Shown here piece by piece: positions 36,356-46,400 of a DNA stretch of 64,000 bases (its first letter is position 1; each line of letters starts with the position of its first letter). Under the pieces are notes generated by a model. That model had not been told where the DNA came from and did no database searches. It saw only the letters and a program-made list of their open reading frames with translations. A program made the translations under genes and the position numbers. The stretch spans positions 6,251,501-6,315,500 of the forward strand of contig JASJZH010000002.1 in the NCBI GenBank assembly GCA_037178975.1, given 5' to 3'. The stretch comes from Oscheius tipulae. Lineage: Eukaryota; Nematoda; Chromadorea; Rhabditida; Rhabditidae.

Positions 36356-37136
36356 ATTGGTTCACGGACTGACAGATAATCAGTAAGAACTACCAAGAAA
36401 CTACATAGATACTGGTCAGGTGGCTAACGAGTGAAAACTACAGTGACATTTGGAAGATAACTGTTTGGATCTGCAAATCTGTTCCAACAGGCTAAATAAT
36501 GAATGTTGGTCAGGAAGAACAGAGATTATCAACTCATTAGTTAACTCGCTCCCACCGACTGGGCAAAAGATGTAAGTCGAGAGTAAGAATCAAGAAATCG
36601 GGAGAGAGTCTGTAAAGTAGTCATGGGTATGAAAAGAATAAGAGGAACCTTGGTGGAGCGGTCTATGAAGAACAATCTATTTGGGAAGAGGAAATACTGT
36701 CAGAGTGACAGTCACGATAGTCAAAAGTATCTGGACATAGAGGAAAGCGGAATACAATGAGTGATAGAGTAATTAGGTGAGAGTGAAGGCAACGTCCAAA
36801 AGATATATCATCTCCCAGTCCCAAACTGGAACAACTGCTCCTCATTCAAAGTTCAATCAGTCAGTTAAAGAGTTATGAATGAGTGTTGATTTATGTTCTC
36901 CTATCTGTTACCTCTTTTCTCCCATCAAACACCTCCAGTCAGGTCGTTCATCTTGCTCTCTGCAAAGTGGCCGCCTGCTGGGATGCGACCGTCGGCGACC
37001 CTCGCTTATCTCGCTCGCTCTCACAGGTGCCGCCAATCGCGCCTTGTCGCCACGACGCAAAACGCCAACAAACCGTTTCAGACACTCTTTGAACTCGCCG
37101 CGACGAGCCTTGCGCAATCTACGCTAATTGACCGAC

Positions 37137-39020
37137 TCACTTGACAGGCTGGAAGGCCGAAGACGAAGGCTTGTGATCCAGATTCGTCCGATTGCCCAGT
37201 ATGCTGTTGACCGAATGTTTTGGAGAGGATTTTGGCAGTGAGGAGGGAAGAGGACGAGAGGAGGGAGAGGTAAGCAGGGGAGAAGCTCGTAGCGGGGTCC
37301 ACATAGGCTGAAAAAGCAGACTGTTGAGGATTCCAGGACAATACCTTATTGGGAAGGACAAAGCCGGGTAGGCCGAGAGGGGAAAATGGCTGGCGGAGGA
37401 AGGGATTCTGTTTAGTGAGGGACTCTAGACGGAGATGTTCAGTCGCCAGCTCGGCGAACATCATTAAAGATGAGGCTGAAGGGCTGGGAAGCAGATTCTC
37501 TGACCTGAAAGGGCTAACAGTGTCAGCGACATTAAAAACTCACTTCATTCTGGGCAACTTCTCGTCTTGTCCAGTGCCTGGCAGATTGGCTACTGATTGA
37601 CTCCTCTTTCCCAAGTTGAAAGACTGTGACATAGCCGTGTTTTTCATCAAAGGAGTGTGAGGAGCTGAGGAGACCAACATCTTCTCCAGAGTGACACTGG
37701 CATCGTACTTTGCGAACTCTGAACAAAGAAAGGTCAGGTTGCGTGGGAACCTGGGAGTTACCATCTGGCTCGGGGCCGCAGTAGACAAATAGAGGAATCT
37801 TCTTGGTCCCGAAGAGGTAGTGGACCTTTTTGATAAGACCTAACGCTACTAGTACGTTGGCAATGTCATAGAGTCGCCGACAGCGACTTCGACTTGGAGG
37901 CTCAAAGCCTTCAGTCTCGGGATCTTTGATCAGAACTGTGCTGGCCACATCCAGACTGACTCGTCTGTTCGATTTCTGAAGATTGAGAGTAAGTTGGGTT
38001 AGAGTCAGTAACTAACCGGATTACTGAGAAGTACCATCAGAAACCGGCGACAGAGCTGAGCCAATGAGTTCCTTCCCTGTCTGTCTCTAGTCTCAATTCG
38101 GCTTTTCAAATGACTGGAGGGTAGGTCGAAACAGGCTCTATCTTCTACGGAACCTAAAGGATTCAAAATTTTCTAAGAAGCTACCTCTTAAAACTAACCA
38201 ACAAAGTCTCCCGTCCTTTTCCCCGACAGTTCAGTGAAGGAACACATCGCTTGCTCGACTCTCATGACTCTCTCAGGTAACCGCTCCAAAGCAGCTTCCT
38301 GTTGGAGCTCGAACATGAGACGAGGGAGATCTTCGAGACCGTTCCATCTGTAGAATGACTTGTTGGTTTTGCTCATAGCATCTAGGGCTTCCATGACGTT
38401 GACGATATCGTATATCCGTCGTTTCTCGACGTCTGGAATAGAAAGTTCATAGGACTCTGTCAGTTACTGTCACTGTCTCTCTTCAAACTCACTCATTTTC
38501 TTGGCCACCGTCTCCAGATGAACCTCGTTGTTATTTGACTGACTAGTCTCCTCATTCATAGCTACCAGAAACCGTTGACACAGTAGTCCCAGACTCTTCT
38601 CCTTCCGGGAGGTTGTCTCCGCATCATCACTATCCGCATCCAGATCGTCTCCAGTTCCCAACTGTGTCGATCCTAAACCTCTCTTTCTCATGGTTCCACT
38701 CCTCTTGATAGTGTCGAGGCCACCATCTACCGTAATCTCGCACTCTCGACTCTCCCTCTCTTTATCTCGCGGCCCGCATTTACGCGCCAATGCTTATCAA
38801 CATTGGGCGGCAATTTGAATTTGATTTGTTCTGAGGGCCTTTCAAGGTTACCTGGAGAGAAGGTGGACGAGGCCTGTGAAAGGCATGGAGTGATCGGGAT
38901 CTGTCCGTCCACGGTGACCACATCCACATCGTCGTTCTTCATGACCGGCAAGACCATCTGGTCCAGAGGAATGTTCTCTTTGTTCGCTTCCAGATAGTCG
39001 AGTGACCCGCATGGTAACAT
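37137..39020 (-). CDS. efl-3: Atypical E2F transcription factor with two DNA-binding domains (E2F7/8 type)
   Basis: Nuclear repressor of cell-cycle genes. Exons 38852-39020, 38493-38726, 38199-38432, 38017-38153, 37762-37975, 37544-37718, 37345-37504 and 37137-37307 join in frame to 497 residues. The first winged helix (about 105-185) has S-L-G-L-L-C-Q-R-F-L and V-E-K-R-R-I-Y-D-I-V-N-V. The second (about 230-320) has S-L-A-Q-L-C-R-R-F-L and C-R-R-L-Y-D-I-A-N-V-L. Two such domains and no visible dimerisation or marked-box region are diagnostic of E2F7/8, which bind without DP; the C. elegans member is EFL-3. The first intron (38727-38851) has a poor acceptor. The last intron (37308-37344) is only 37 nt; if retained, the frame ends at 37078. 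The ATG is 2 nt after an acceptor. Confidence 0.9.
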
Positions 39021-39158
39021 TTCTGGAAGAGACGAGAGTTAGAAGAAAGAGAACGGCTACGGAAGAAAAGAGCAAAGCAACAACTGACAGCTTATCTCAC
39101 CCTGAAGGAGAGCAAGCAGCTATCAGTTTGACCCAGAAACTTTTGAAAAAAGCCCTGC

Positions 39159-39168
39159 ATTTCCCGCC
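39159..39168. promoter_or_regulatory. E2F-like site 1
   Basis: ATTTCCCGCC, 139 nt upstream of the E2F gene ATG, matches the E2F consensus TTTSSCGC. Confidence 0.5.
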
Positions 39169-40142
39169 CAACTGTACGAAAAGAGAAAGAGAGGAGAACA
39201 AATGTGTGGCAGACGTGAGGATGGGTAGGGAGTGCGCGACCCGTTGGCTGCCGGATGGCGCAATCTCGTTGCGCAACGGGGGCGACCGTTCGTCTCTACA
39301 AGCAACTCTATCTCTACTTTGCTGCTGGATTTGGGCACAAAAAAATTTGAGCACAAGAACTGGGGAAAAGTGACAAAAACAGTCTATGTGGCCTCGAGCG
39401 AAAGAGCCCGCTACTTCTAACTAATTTTTCGAGCACAGAATCGGATTTTTCTAGTTTTTTTTTGTCTCCACTAACACTTTGTAGAAGATTGAAATCCTTA
39501 AAACCCATGTTTTGCGGGTTGAAGAGGGCATTTTTCTACAGAGCTACCTAGACAGCAATGAGAAGCAGACCACCTCAAAACTGGAAAATTACGTTTTGGG
39601 GGTGAAAAATGCGGTACTCTATGGATCTATATAAGGTTCAATGTGGACTTTTCCAACTAATTCTAGGCTATCCCTAGTGTTTTTACTATGTAAAACTGTC
39701 AACAGGCAGTTTGTTAGAACCCAAAAAACCCCAACAAATCTCCAACTGTTCCCACAAACGTTTGAATTTTGAGCTCTAGCGGCATTCAATGGTAACGCGC
39801 GCGGTACAATTATCGAACAAAAGAGAGTGAGGGAGAGACAGACGGTCAAGTTGAATATTCAATCCCAAAAACTGCAAGAGAAAAAGGTGGTACAGGGGAG
39901 ACAATATGAAGAATATAGTGATAGGACAGGTTCCGATGTCTCTCCTAGATCTTGGAGATAATGTGGGTCTGGTTCTAAACTTTGAACAATTCTTGCAATA
40001 TGCGAAGAAAAATAGTGAGAGGAGTCCAGAGGATACTTTCTGGCCTGTGGGAGGTGAGCAAAAGGTCAGCAGAGGGCAGCTGCGTGCCAGCGGCGGGTCA
40101 ACCAACACACCGTGGCGGAGAGAGAGAGGGCGGGCCCCACGA

Positions 40143-40155
40143 TTTCCCGCCAAAA
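40143..40155. promoter_or_regulatory. E2F-like site 2
   Basis: TTTCCCGCCAAAA is a near-palindromic high-affinity-type E2F site, about 1.1 kb upstream of the E2F gene ATG. Confidence 0.5.
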
Positions 40156-40273
40156 TGGTGGAGAGGGACGGAGACAGCCATCGCCACAGGCTGCTCACTA
40201 AATCATTCTCGACCCACAAATTATGCTTTACTGTCAGGGAAGAGACAGAAGGCGAGACGGTGCTACTACATTC

Positions 40274-40330
40274 AATGTCTCAGTTACTAACCATGTCAGA
40301 AAGACTGACATGGTTAGTAACTGAGATATT
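40274..40330. repeat. Perfect 22-bp hairpin
   Basis: Arms 40278-40299 and 40305-40326 are perfect reverse complements (TCTCAGTTACTAACCATGTC and two more bases) around a 5-nt AAAGA loop. The stem extends to 26 bp with one G-U pair. It lies about 1.25 kb upstream of the E2F ATG. Size suits a cruciform, an RNA hairpin or a tiny foldback element. Confidence 0.95.
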
Positions 40331-40659
40331 TCATCGGAAGAGTCAAGTGGACTCTCGAGTTTTTGTCAACAACTGTCAAATTCAGTGTATTTCTGTTTCA
40401 ATCTGGAAAGGACATAATCAGCTAGAATTATGTTCAGAACTTCCAAACCCGAAGACATCAGATCTCCAGCCAGAGACTTACAGGGAGTTCTCCCATGGCT
40501 TCGTCAGGTTCCTCTCAGTTTATATCATTCTCTTTAACTTTGTAATACATTATAAGTCAGAAAAACCAATAGTAAACCAGGAAATGGACCTGCCTTGAGA
40601 CTACGCTACAACACATGATGCGCGTTTTCACGGTCATGGTATAGGACCAACAATTCACT

Positions 40660-40745
40660 CTTCAGCTGGGCGATGTTCTGAAAGGTTGTTCCTTTTCATA
40701 TGTTCTCTAACTTTGTAGAACAGAGCAAAGCCAGAAACCCAAACC
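40660..40745 (+). repeat. Short palindromic repeat, copy B (degraded)
   Basis: GCGATGTTCTGAAAGG then, about 35 nt later, GTTCTCTAACTTTGTAGAACA. It matches copies A and C in both arms and in spacing, with several substitutions. Here it is intergenic. Confidence 0.55.
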
Positions 40746-40841
40746 GCGTGACAGAAAATTGGCCTGACACCCGAGAGTCTCAGTCAACAGAATTAGACTC
40801 TTTGTGGAAATTCTAGGTCTTTTAGTTCAAAAGAACAACCT

Positions 40842-41067
40842 ACCATTTGTCTCTCAGATTCCAAATCTTTGAAAAGTTCAAATTTGAATTGCTGACTGTC
40901 ACTTCCCCGTCGGCTAATTCATCTCGGGGGGTCGTTTGTTTGAGAATGCGGGAGAACCCAGTCCGCTGTGCGCGCCAAATTTGAACCATCCGCTGGCTGG
41001 TTTTTTGAGGGCCACAACGATCAGTTAGGGGTAAAAAACGTCGTGGCAGTGGTGGAGTGTTCGACAT
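40842..41067 (-). CDS. Possible first exon of an unidentified gene
   Basis: An ATG at 41067 opens a 75-codon frame of mixed composition ending at a possible donor (AAATG|GTAGGT). The protein is basic and Pro-rich at first (T-P-P-L-P-R-R-F-L-P-L). Joined straight to the E2F exon at 39020 it would give a stop, so it is not shown to be part of that gene. Confidence 0.25.
40972..40979. promoter_or_regulatory. E2F-like site 3
   Basis: GCGCCAAA (TTTGGCGC on the minus strand), followed at once by TTTGAA, which resembles the CHR half of a CDE/CHR cell-cycle element. Confidence 0.4.
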
Positions 41068-41123
41068 GACAGATTGTACCGGTGTTTGGAGCCGGTTCTC
41101 ATTTCGGTACGAGCCATTGCCGC

Positions 41124-41685
41124 CTAATGTCCCCGGAGCAGAAGGGCGGCCGCCGTTCGCGCAGCTTGACCCAGATGGCCAGCGGCAACTTTAGAAGAAA
41201 GGAAGATCACTTGACAGAGAGAGAGAGAGAGAGAGATGGTTAGGAACAGCAGACAGTGAGTGACAGTCGGTGTTCGAACATCAGTGAGAGTGACCGGGAC
41301 AGTACATATAACAGAATACAGTGACAGTGAACAGACAGTAGGTGCTATGAAACGGATTGGTTCTCGGAACATCGTTGAGCCTATCCCGTGTCCCTTTCTT
41401 ACTTCTGAACTTTGTTTCTCCCTTTTTCTCATGCTTCCGGTAGAAGTTGCATTGTTGTCTTTCTGCAGTTGCTCGATTCCCGAGTCTCGCAACAGTCTTG
41501 CTCTGTCCTTGCTTGACTTTCCAGAACACGGCCAATTGACTGCAATAGTAAGTTTTGACATGACTTGCCCTCCAGATGCATCGGTCAGTCTTACAGTGAT
41601 TTCATTTCCTTTTAATTGTTGTCCTCGAACTTCCCGGTACAGAGCTTTGTTGTCTTCTCAGCCTCAAGCACTGCGCTGTTTCTGG
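41124..41685 (-). CDS. Possible coding exon, function unknown
   Basis: A minus-strand open stretch codes for a plausible protein segment (G-N-E-I-T-V-R-L-T-D-A-S-G-G-Q-V) followed by a Lys/Arg/Glu-rich part and a candidate donor (CAGAA|GTAAGA) near 41405. Further minus-strand segments with splice-like ends lie at 41940-42130 and near 42190-42220. I could not connect them into one model. Confidence 0.25.
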
Positions 41686-42773
41686 TCTTCTTCGACGCTA
41701 TTCGACGGTACCTGCCAAGAGTTTTAGATTGACAGGACTTAACAGGCAAAATAAGCCCTTGAAAAATCCAATGTTTCACAACTCGTCGAAGTCAGTTGTC
41801 CTTCGGTGGCAATAATTCACTTCCCTCACTGTAGTGTTGAATTTACTGCCCGATTTGATGTTTCAGATCGTCGTTTTCGTCGCAGATTACCACGAAAGTG
41901 GAGAAGATAGCATCAAAACCTCACGGAGTTGAGTCAAGGTTACTCCACTTGTTGACTAGGGACGGGCAGTGCCGGAAGGAGGGCAGGTGCAGTCTAATTG
42001 ACTCGGCCATTAGGAGCAGCAGATGACTGCAATGAATTGTAGCCTTCCTGACAGGCATATCGAATGGCTCCGGCGGTAGAATACGGAATTTTTGATGAGA
42101 AGAATGTATGTCCTGAGAAGCTCTGGAAACAGGACAAGAACTCATAAATTTTGATCTTTCTGAATTCTGATGTCTCTTCCTTACCGATTCCTCCATTTCT
42201 CTTAATTCAACATCTTCTAAAAAAAAATTCCCCAAAAATTACCAAAAAAAACCCAAGCTAAAACAATACAAAATACCTTTTGTCTCAAAGAAACACAAAA
42301 TTCAAAATCCGGTTAAAGGACTGGCGCCGCAAGTCTCGTAACGATTACCGTAGCAGCAGCCGTGCAACCGACAGTTTTGGACCGCTTTTCCTACTTTTCT
42401 CAACAGATTTTTCACGATTTCAACGTTGTTTTCCCAATGTTTCATCTTGTTTTTCGTGCTAAAACTCGTTCCGGAGCATTTGCGTTCGATTGCTGACAAA
42501 ATTCTAACTAAAATATGTCTTTCTCGAAAAAAGGCAAACGTATCTGAGTGACATTTTTGTCCCTAAGTTTTCTGCATTTTTTTTCCACAATTCTGTTTCT
42601 CTGCCCTTTTTTACCATCTCTTTTTGGAACCAAAAACGTCCCAATATGCGATGCTGCTGAATTTCTGGTCAAAACTGATTCTTCTCGACATTTACACGAT
42701 TTTCCACTGTCAAAACGCTTCCACGTTATTCTCAACCTTGTTTTTTTTTTCTCTCTAATTTTCATTGTGTTCT

Positions 42774-42776
42774 AGA
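42774..42776 (+). promoter_or_regulatory. Splice acceptor abutting the rpl-37 ATG
   Basis: TTGTGTTCTAG directly precedes the ATG after a T-rich tract. Either a trans-splice (spliced-leader) site or the end of a 5' UTR intron. Confidence 0.6.
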
Positions 42777-43236
42777 TGACGAAGGGTACCCAGGCCTTCG
42801 GTAAGAAGCACGTCAAGTCGCACACACTGTGCAAGCGCTGCGGACGCTCTTCCTTCCACATTCAGAAGAAGCGCTGCGCCTCCTGCGGATATCCTGATGC
42901 CAAGAAGAGAACATACAACTGGGGAGCCAAATCCATTCGTAGACGCACTACCGGAACTGGCCGCATGAGCCACCTTAGAAGCGTCCACCGCCGCTTCAGG
43001 TAATTTTTACTTCTTTTCTTCCTTGGTGACATGTTCCGGAATCTTGTGATGATGGTAGCCGGAGTCTGATCGTCGAGTGAAGAATATCTTGAAGCCGTGG
43101 TTGCTGCAATTCCGTGAATCGAACTGTGTCACCAAGTTCTTTTCATTCTCCTATTCATTTCACTAATCTTCAATTTTCAGAAACGGATTCCGTGAGGGAA
43201 CTACTCCTAAGCCCAAGAGCGTGCCCACCAACTAAG
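42776..43236 (+). CDS. rpl-37: 60S ribosomal protein L37 (eL37)
   Basis: Small zinc-binding protein of the large ribosomal subunit that contacts 5.8S/28S rRNA. Two exons, 42776-42999 and 43182-43236, give 92 residues, the usual length. It starts M-T-K-G-T-Q-x-F-G-K, has the zinc site C-K-R-C ... C-A-S-C (residues ~19-37), then Y-N-W-G and [10 protein letters not shown], and ends [10 protein letters not shown]. The C-terminal P-T-N resembles the nematode protein as I know it. The intron (43000-43181) contains nothing obvious. It is the first gene of a probable two-gene operon with UTP20. Confidence 0.97.
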
Positions 43237-43251
43237 GTTGTTTGTTGTTGA

Positions 43252-43257
43252 ATAAAC
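43252..43257 (+). terminator. rpl-37 poly(A) signal
   Basis: AATAAA begins 16 nt after the stop codon, giving a very short 3' UTR. Confidence 0.85.
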
Positions 43258-43406
43258 TGTTTTTCTATAAACTTTTGTATTCCCGCTCTTTGTATCATTT
43301 CATAATCACCTATTGGTTTTAACGTCCACTCCTGTTTTAATCCAGTCTTGTACATCTTCTTGGTTCATCCGTCGTCTTGCTAGTCTTCAGCTTCTTGTTC
43401 AGATAA
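43258..43406 (+). promoter_or_regulatory. Intercistronic region of the rpl-37/UTP20 pair
   Basis: Only about 145 nt separate the rpl-37 poly(A) signal from the acceptor CTTGTTCAG at 43394-43402, which is 4 nt before the UTP20 ATG. The stretch is T-rich. Nematode operons typically have 100-150 nt here, with SL2-type trans-splicing of the downstream message. Confidence 0.6.
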
Positions 43407-46400
43407 ATGAGTAGTGACGAAGAAGAGCCGGAGATTGTCGACAACAAGGTTGGTCGTTATGCCGGTCTCCGCTTTGTCAGCTTTACCAAATGTGTTAATC
43501 AAATCGGAGGAGATAACTCGAAGCTGAGCAGGCGACTGATGCTCACGGACGCGACGGAGAACACGTTTTTCACAGACGCGCTAACAAAATGGAACGATCA
43601 GGATTATAGTGCCTCCTACAGTAAGAGGCAGTCTTTTTCCTGAATAAAGTTTTTGTAGACGCCTTTGTGGAGGAGATTCCCTCGGCCGATATCCAAACAT
43701 ATGCCCAGCTTCTGCACAACAAGGATATTCTGGCTACGGCCCTTCTCAAGCACCTCAATATCGATGTCAGTTATTCTGTGACTCTGAAGGGGGCAGCACG
43801 GTTGAGTGTCTTGTGGCTTCAGGTTTTTGACACGGTCCTACCCTTTATATTTTTTTACTTACCGCAACTGACAAGGCTACACCAGAATATTCGACCCGTA
43901 CAGCATTTTAAACCATTTAGTTGACTGCCGGGAAGCAAAAGCTAGGCCCTTAGATTCATCGCTAGAACTCTTTCCCATGTGAAGAAGTTAGGCGAAATGT
44001 CGAAATCAATTACTTTGAACCGTGTCGTTACTTCTCAATTATTTCCTTCAAGACTAACTTCCGTTTTAGGCCAAGAACAAGTCCGTCCCGGCCTTCTGCG
44101 AGTTGCTGGCCGCTCTGGCGCGGGACTTGAAGGAGGAGTTTGACGATTACATGTGGCCGGCGTTCGAGTCTCTCACAAACATTCTAGGTAACCCATCTTG
44201 TAAGGAAAAATAATGAATATTCCAGATTTTGGCGAGCAAGAGAAGGAATCCGTCGAAACGGCATTCTATTGTCTCTCAATCCTGATCAAGGTGCTCTGGA
44301 AGAAGTTGGTCAAGAACATCAGGAAGACTTTCACCCGTTTTGTGCCACTGTTCGGCAGCAGTCGCGAATATGTGCGACGATTTGCCGCTGAGAGCTTCGC
44401 CTTTCTGATGCGAAAACTCAGCGATCTGAGGGATGTGGCAACTTTTATCGTCTGTGACACCTTCAAGGTCCTTTTATACCCTATTTCCTTCAAAAAACCA
44501 TCCTTTAGGCCAACGACGACTATCTGAAAGAGGGCACTGCCTCGCTCTTCTTCAATGTCTACAAGGGCTGGTCGGGTGGATTTCACAGCGCTGCTGAGCA
44601 GGTATTTCGTGGTTTGAACCCCAAAAATAGGCGCTTTAGCAAATCGCTGAGCTGGTAAACGCAGTCCTGAGCATCGAGGATGCTCCACAACGAGGCTACG
44701 GCTTTGAGATCCTGGAAAACATGACGGATCAGACCGTGCGGTATTCGATCAAACACAAGAACAGCTCGATTGCTCTCTTCGAAGCCGTTCTACTGGTATT
44801 TTAAGCCTGTTCCTGAAAATATTAGTGAAATTCCAGAAAAACCTCGAGACTACACGGTCCATGGATCGAGTCAGCTATCTCCTCCAGCTCCTACAACGCC
44901 TGCTCGTCGATGGCCGAGACGGACTCGTTTTCTGCGATCGTCTACGTCTCTATGGCGCTTTGCTAAACCTCACTGTCGCGAAATTCTTCGAGCTACGAGC
45001 CGAATTTGCCGCTTTCATGGTCCAGGTCCTTTTTGTCGTTTCAGGCACAAAGAAATCTCGATTTCAGTTTCTACAAGCGGTGGACAGAGACTCAAAATGC
45101 CGAAATTATTTGACACTGCGGGAACTGTTCGCGAAGATGCTCAATCTCGATTATTCTGTCAATAGTCCCGAAGTTATGCTCAATTTATTCGCCGAAGTCC
45201 GTGGCTGCGATTCCTTCGATCTCAATATTATGCCCTACCTCGGCGAGCTGGCCACGATTATTTTGAGGAGTCGCACTGATCTCATCGAGCCGCTTCTCTC
45301 AATCTATGCCCGAATCTGCGCCGAGAAGAGGCCTCTGGAGCACGTCATGGACAAAAGTAGCCTCTTCTTACGTGACTGAATTGATTGGAAAATTCAGATC
45401 GCTCCGCTTTCTTCGATGTCACCCAACATTCGAATCTGAAGCATTGGATCGTGGCCGAGCTGCCAGCTCTGTCTGGAAAAGACCGAGTTCAGGCTGCTAA
45501 CATAGTCACCGTATGGCCTTGGCTATTCAGTATGGGAGAGAGGAACGAAGGTGTGTTTGAGGCCCTTCGAATTTCGGCTTGCGAATGTATTCTGATTCGC
45601 CCGATTGTCTTTGTTTCTCATTTAATGTCCTTTTGCCTGGACGCTGCTCTCTGTACTAACCGGCTTTGTCCGTTTTCATGGCAACTATCAGGACATAGCC
45701 TCCTTCGATGCTCGTTGTCCTACTCGGCTGCCTTCATACAAATCTGTTCTGCCATAAGAACCAATCGTCCGACTGCCAAACATCGATTTATTCTACCCTA
45801 GCCATTTCCTTGTCAATACTTCAACAATCCCTCAATCTTTCAGGAGCCGAGCACGTACAGAAGTGGCTAATCAGCCTCCTGCGAGACGCCGAATCGAGCT
45901 TGGAGCACGCACAGTTCTGCTTCCTCGTCGGCTCGGCCATTTACCAGATTAGGAAAGAACATCTCTCCAGCATTCCGAAGGAGCTCTTCGAGAAGCTCGT
46001 CCAATCATCCAACTGCTCTCAATCCTCCGTGCTGCTCCTTCTTCTTCATGTCGTCAGTTCGGGAGAGCAAAATGATATGGACTATCTCAGACGGTTCGGT
46101 CTTTTCATGAGCTCCTATAGATTGTTTTCAGGGCCTCCGAGCTGCTAAAACCGGCCTTCTTCTGCTCAAACGCCTCGAAAAGAAAAGCCGCTCTGGAAGT
46201 CTTGAAGAGCTTTGATGTGCCATTGGAAGGACAAGACGGTGGCGAGAATGAGAGGCATTTGGTAGGTTTTTCTCTCGAAAATAAAGAGAATAAGATGCTA
46301 GGAATGTCTGCCAAGCGAATTTGCAGTCATTTAAGGTTTGAGTACACGTTTACAATCGTGTCTTTGATCAGACTACAAACCGGCAAAGTTCCATTTCTTC

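Larger units (their letters stand above)
35219..37136. other. Intergenic region with microsatellite and direct repeat
   Basis: Between the membrane-protein gene and the E2F gene, both on the minus strand. It holds the octamer microsatellite, a minus-strand open stretch at 35701-35925 that begins after a plausible acceptor (possible upstream exon, unproven), and two copies of a 45-nt direct repeat. No supported gene. Confidence 0.5.
39021..42775. other. Region between E2F gene and rpl-37
   Basis: Contains three E2F-like sites, a perfect hairpin, palindromic repeat copy B, an AG microsatellite at 41216-41236, and some possible minus-strand exons (listed separately). A 230-codon frame at 39906-40598 spans the hairpin and has no recognisable protein character. 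The flank from 42240 to 42775 is T-rich and leads into the rpl-37 acceptor. Confidence 0.5.

Noticed and set aside
39906..40598. 230-codon plus-strand frame
   Set aside because: It runs through the perfect hairpin and E2F-like site, has no splice or family support, and its composition is unremarkable.
41921..42130. Sushi (CCP) domain fragment on the minus strand
   Set aside because: A short I-R-Y-A-C-Q-E-G-Y stretch resembles one, but the frame meets a stop at once and the other cysteines are missing.
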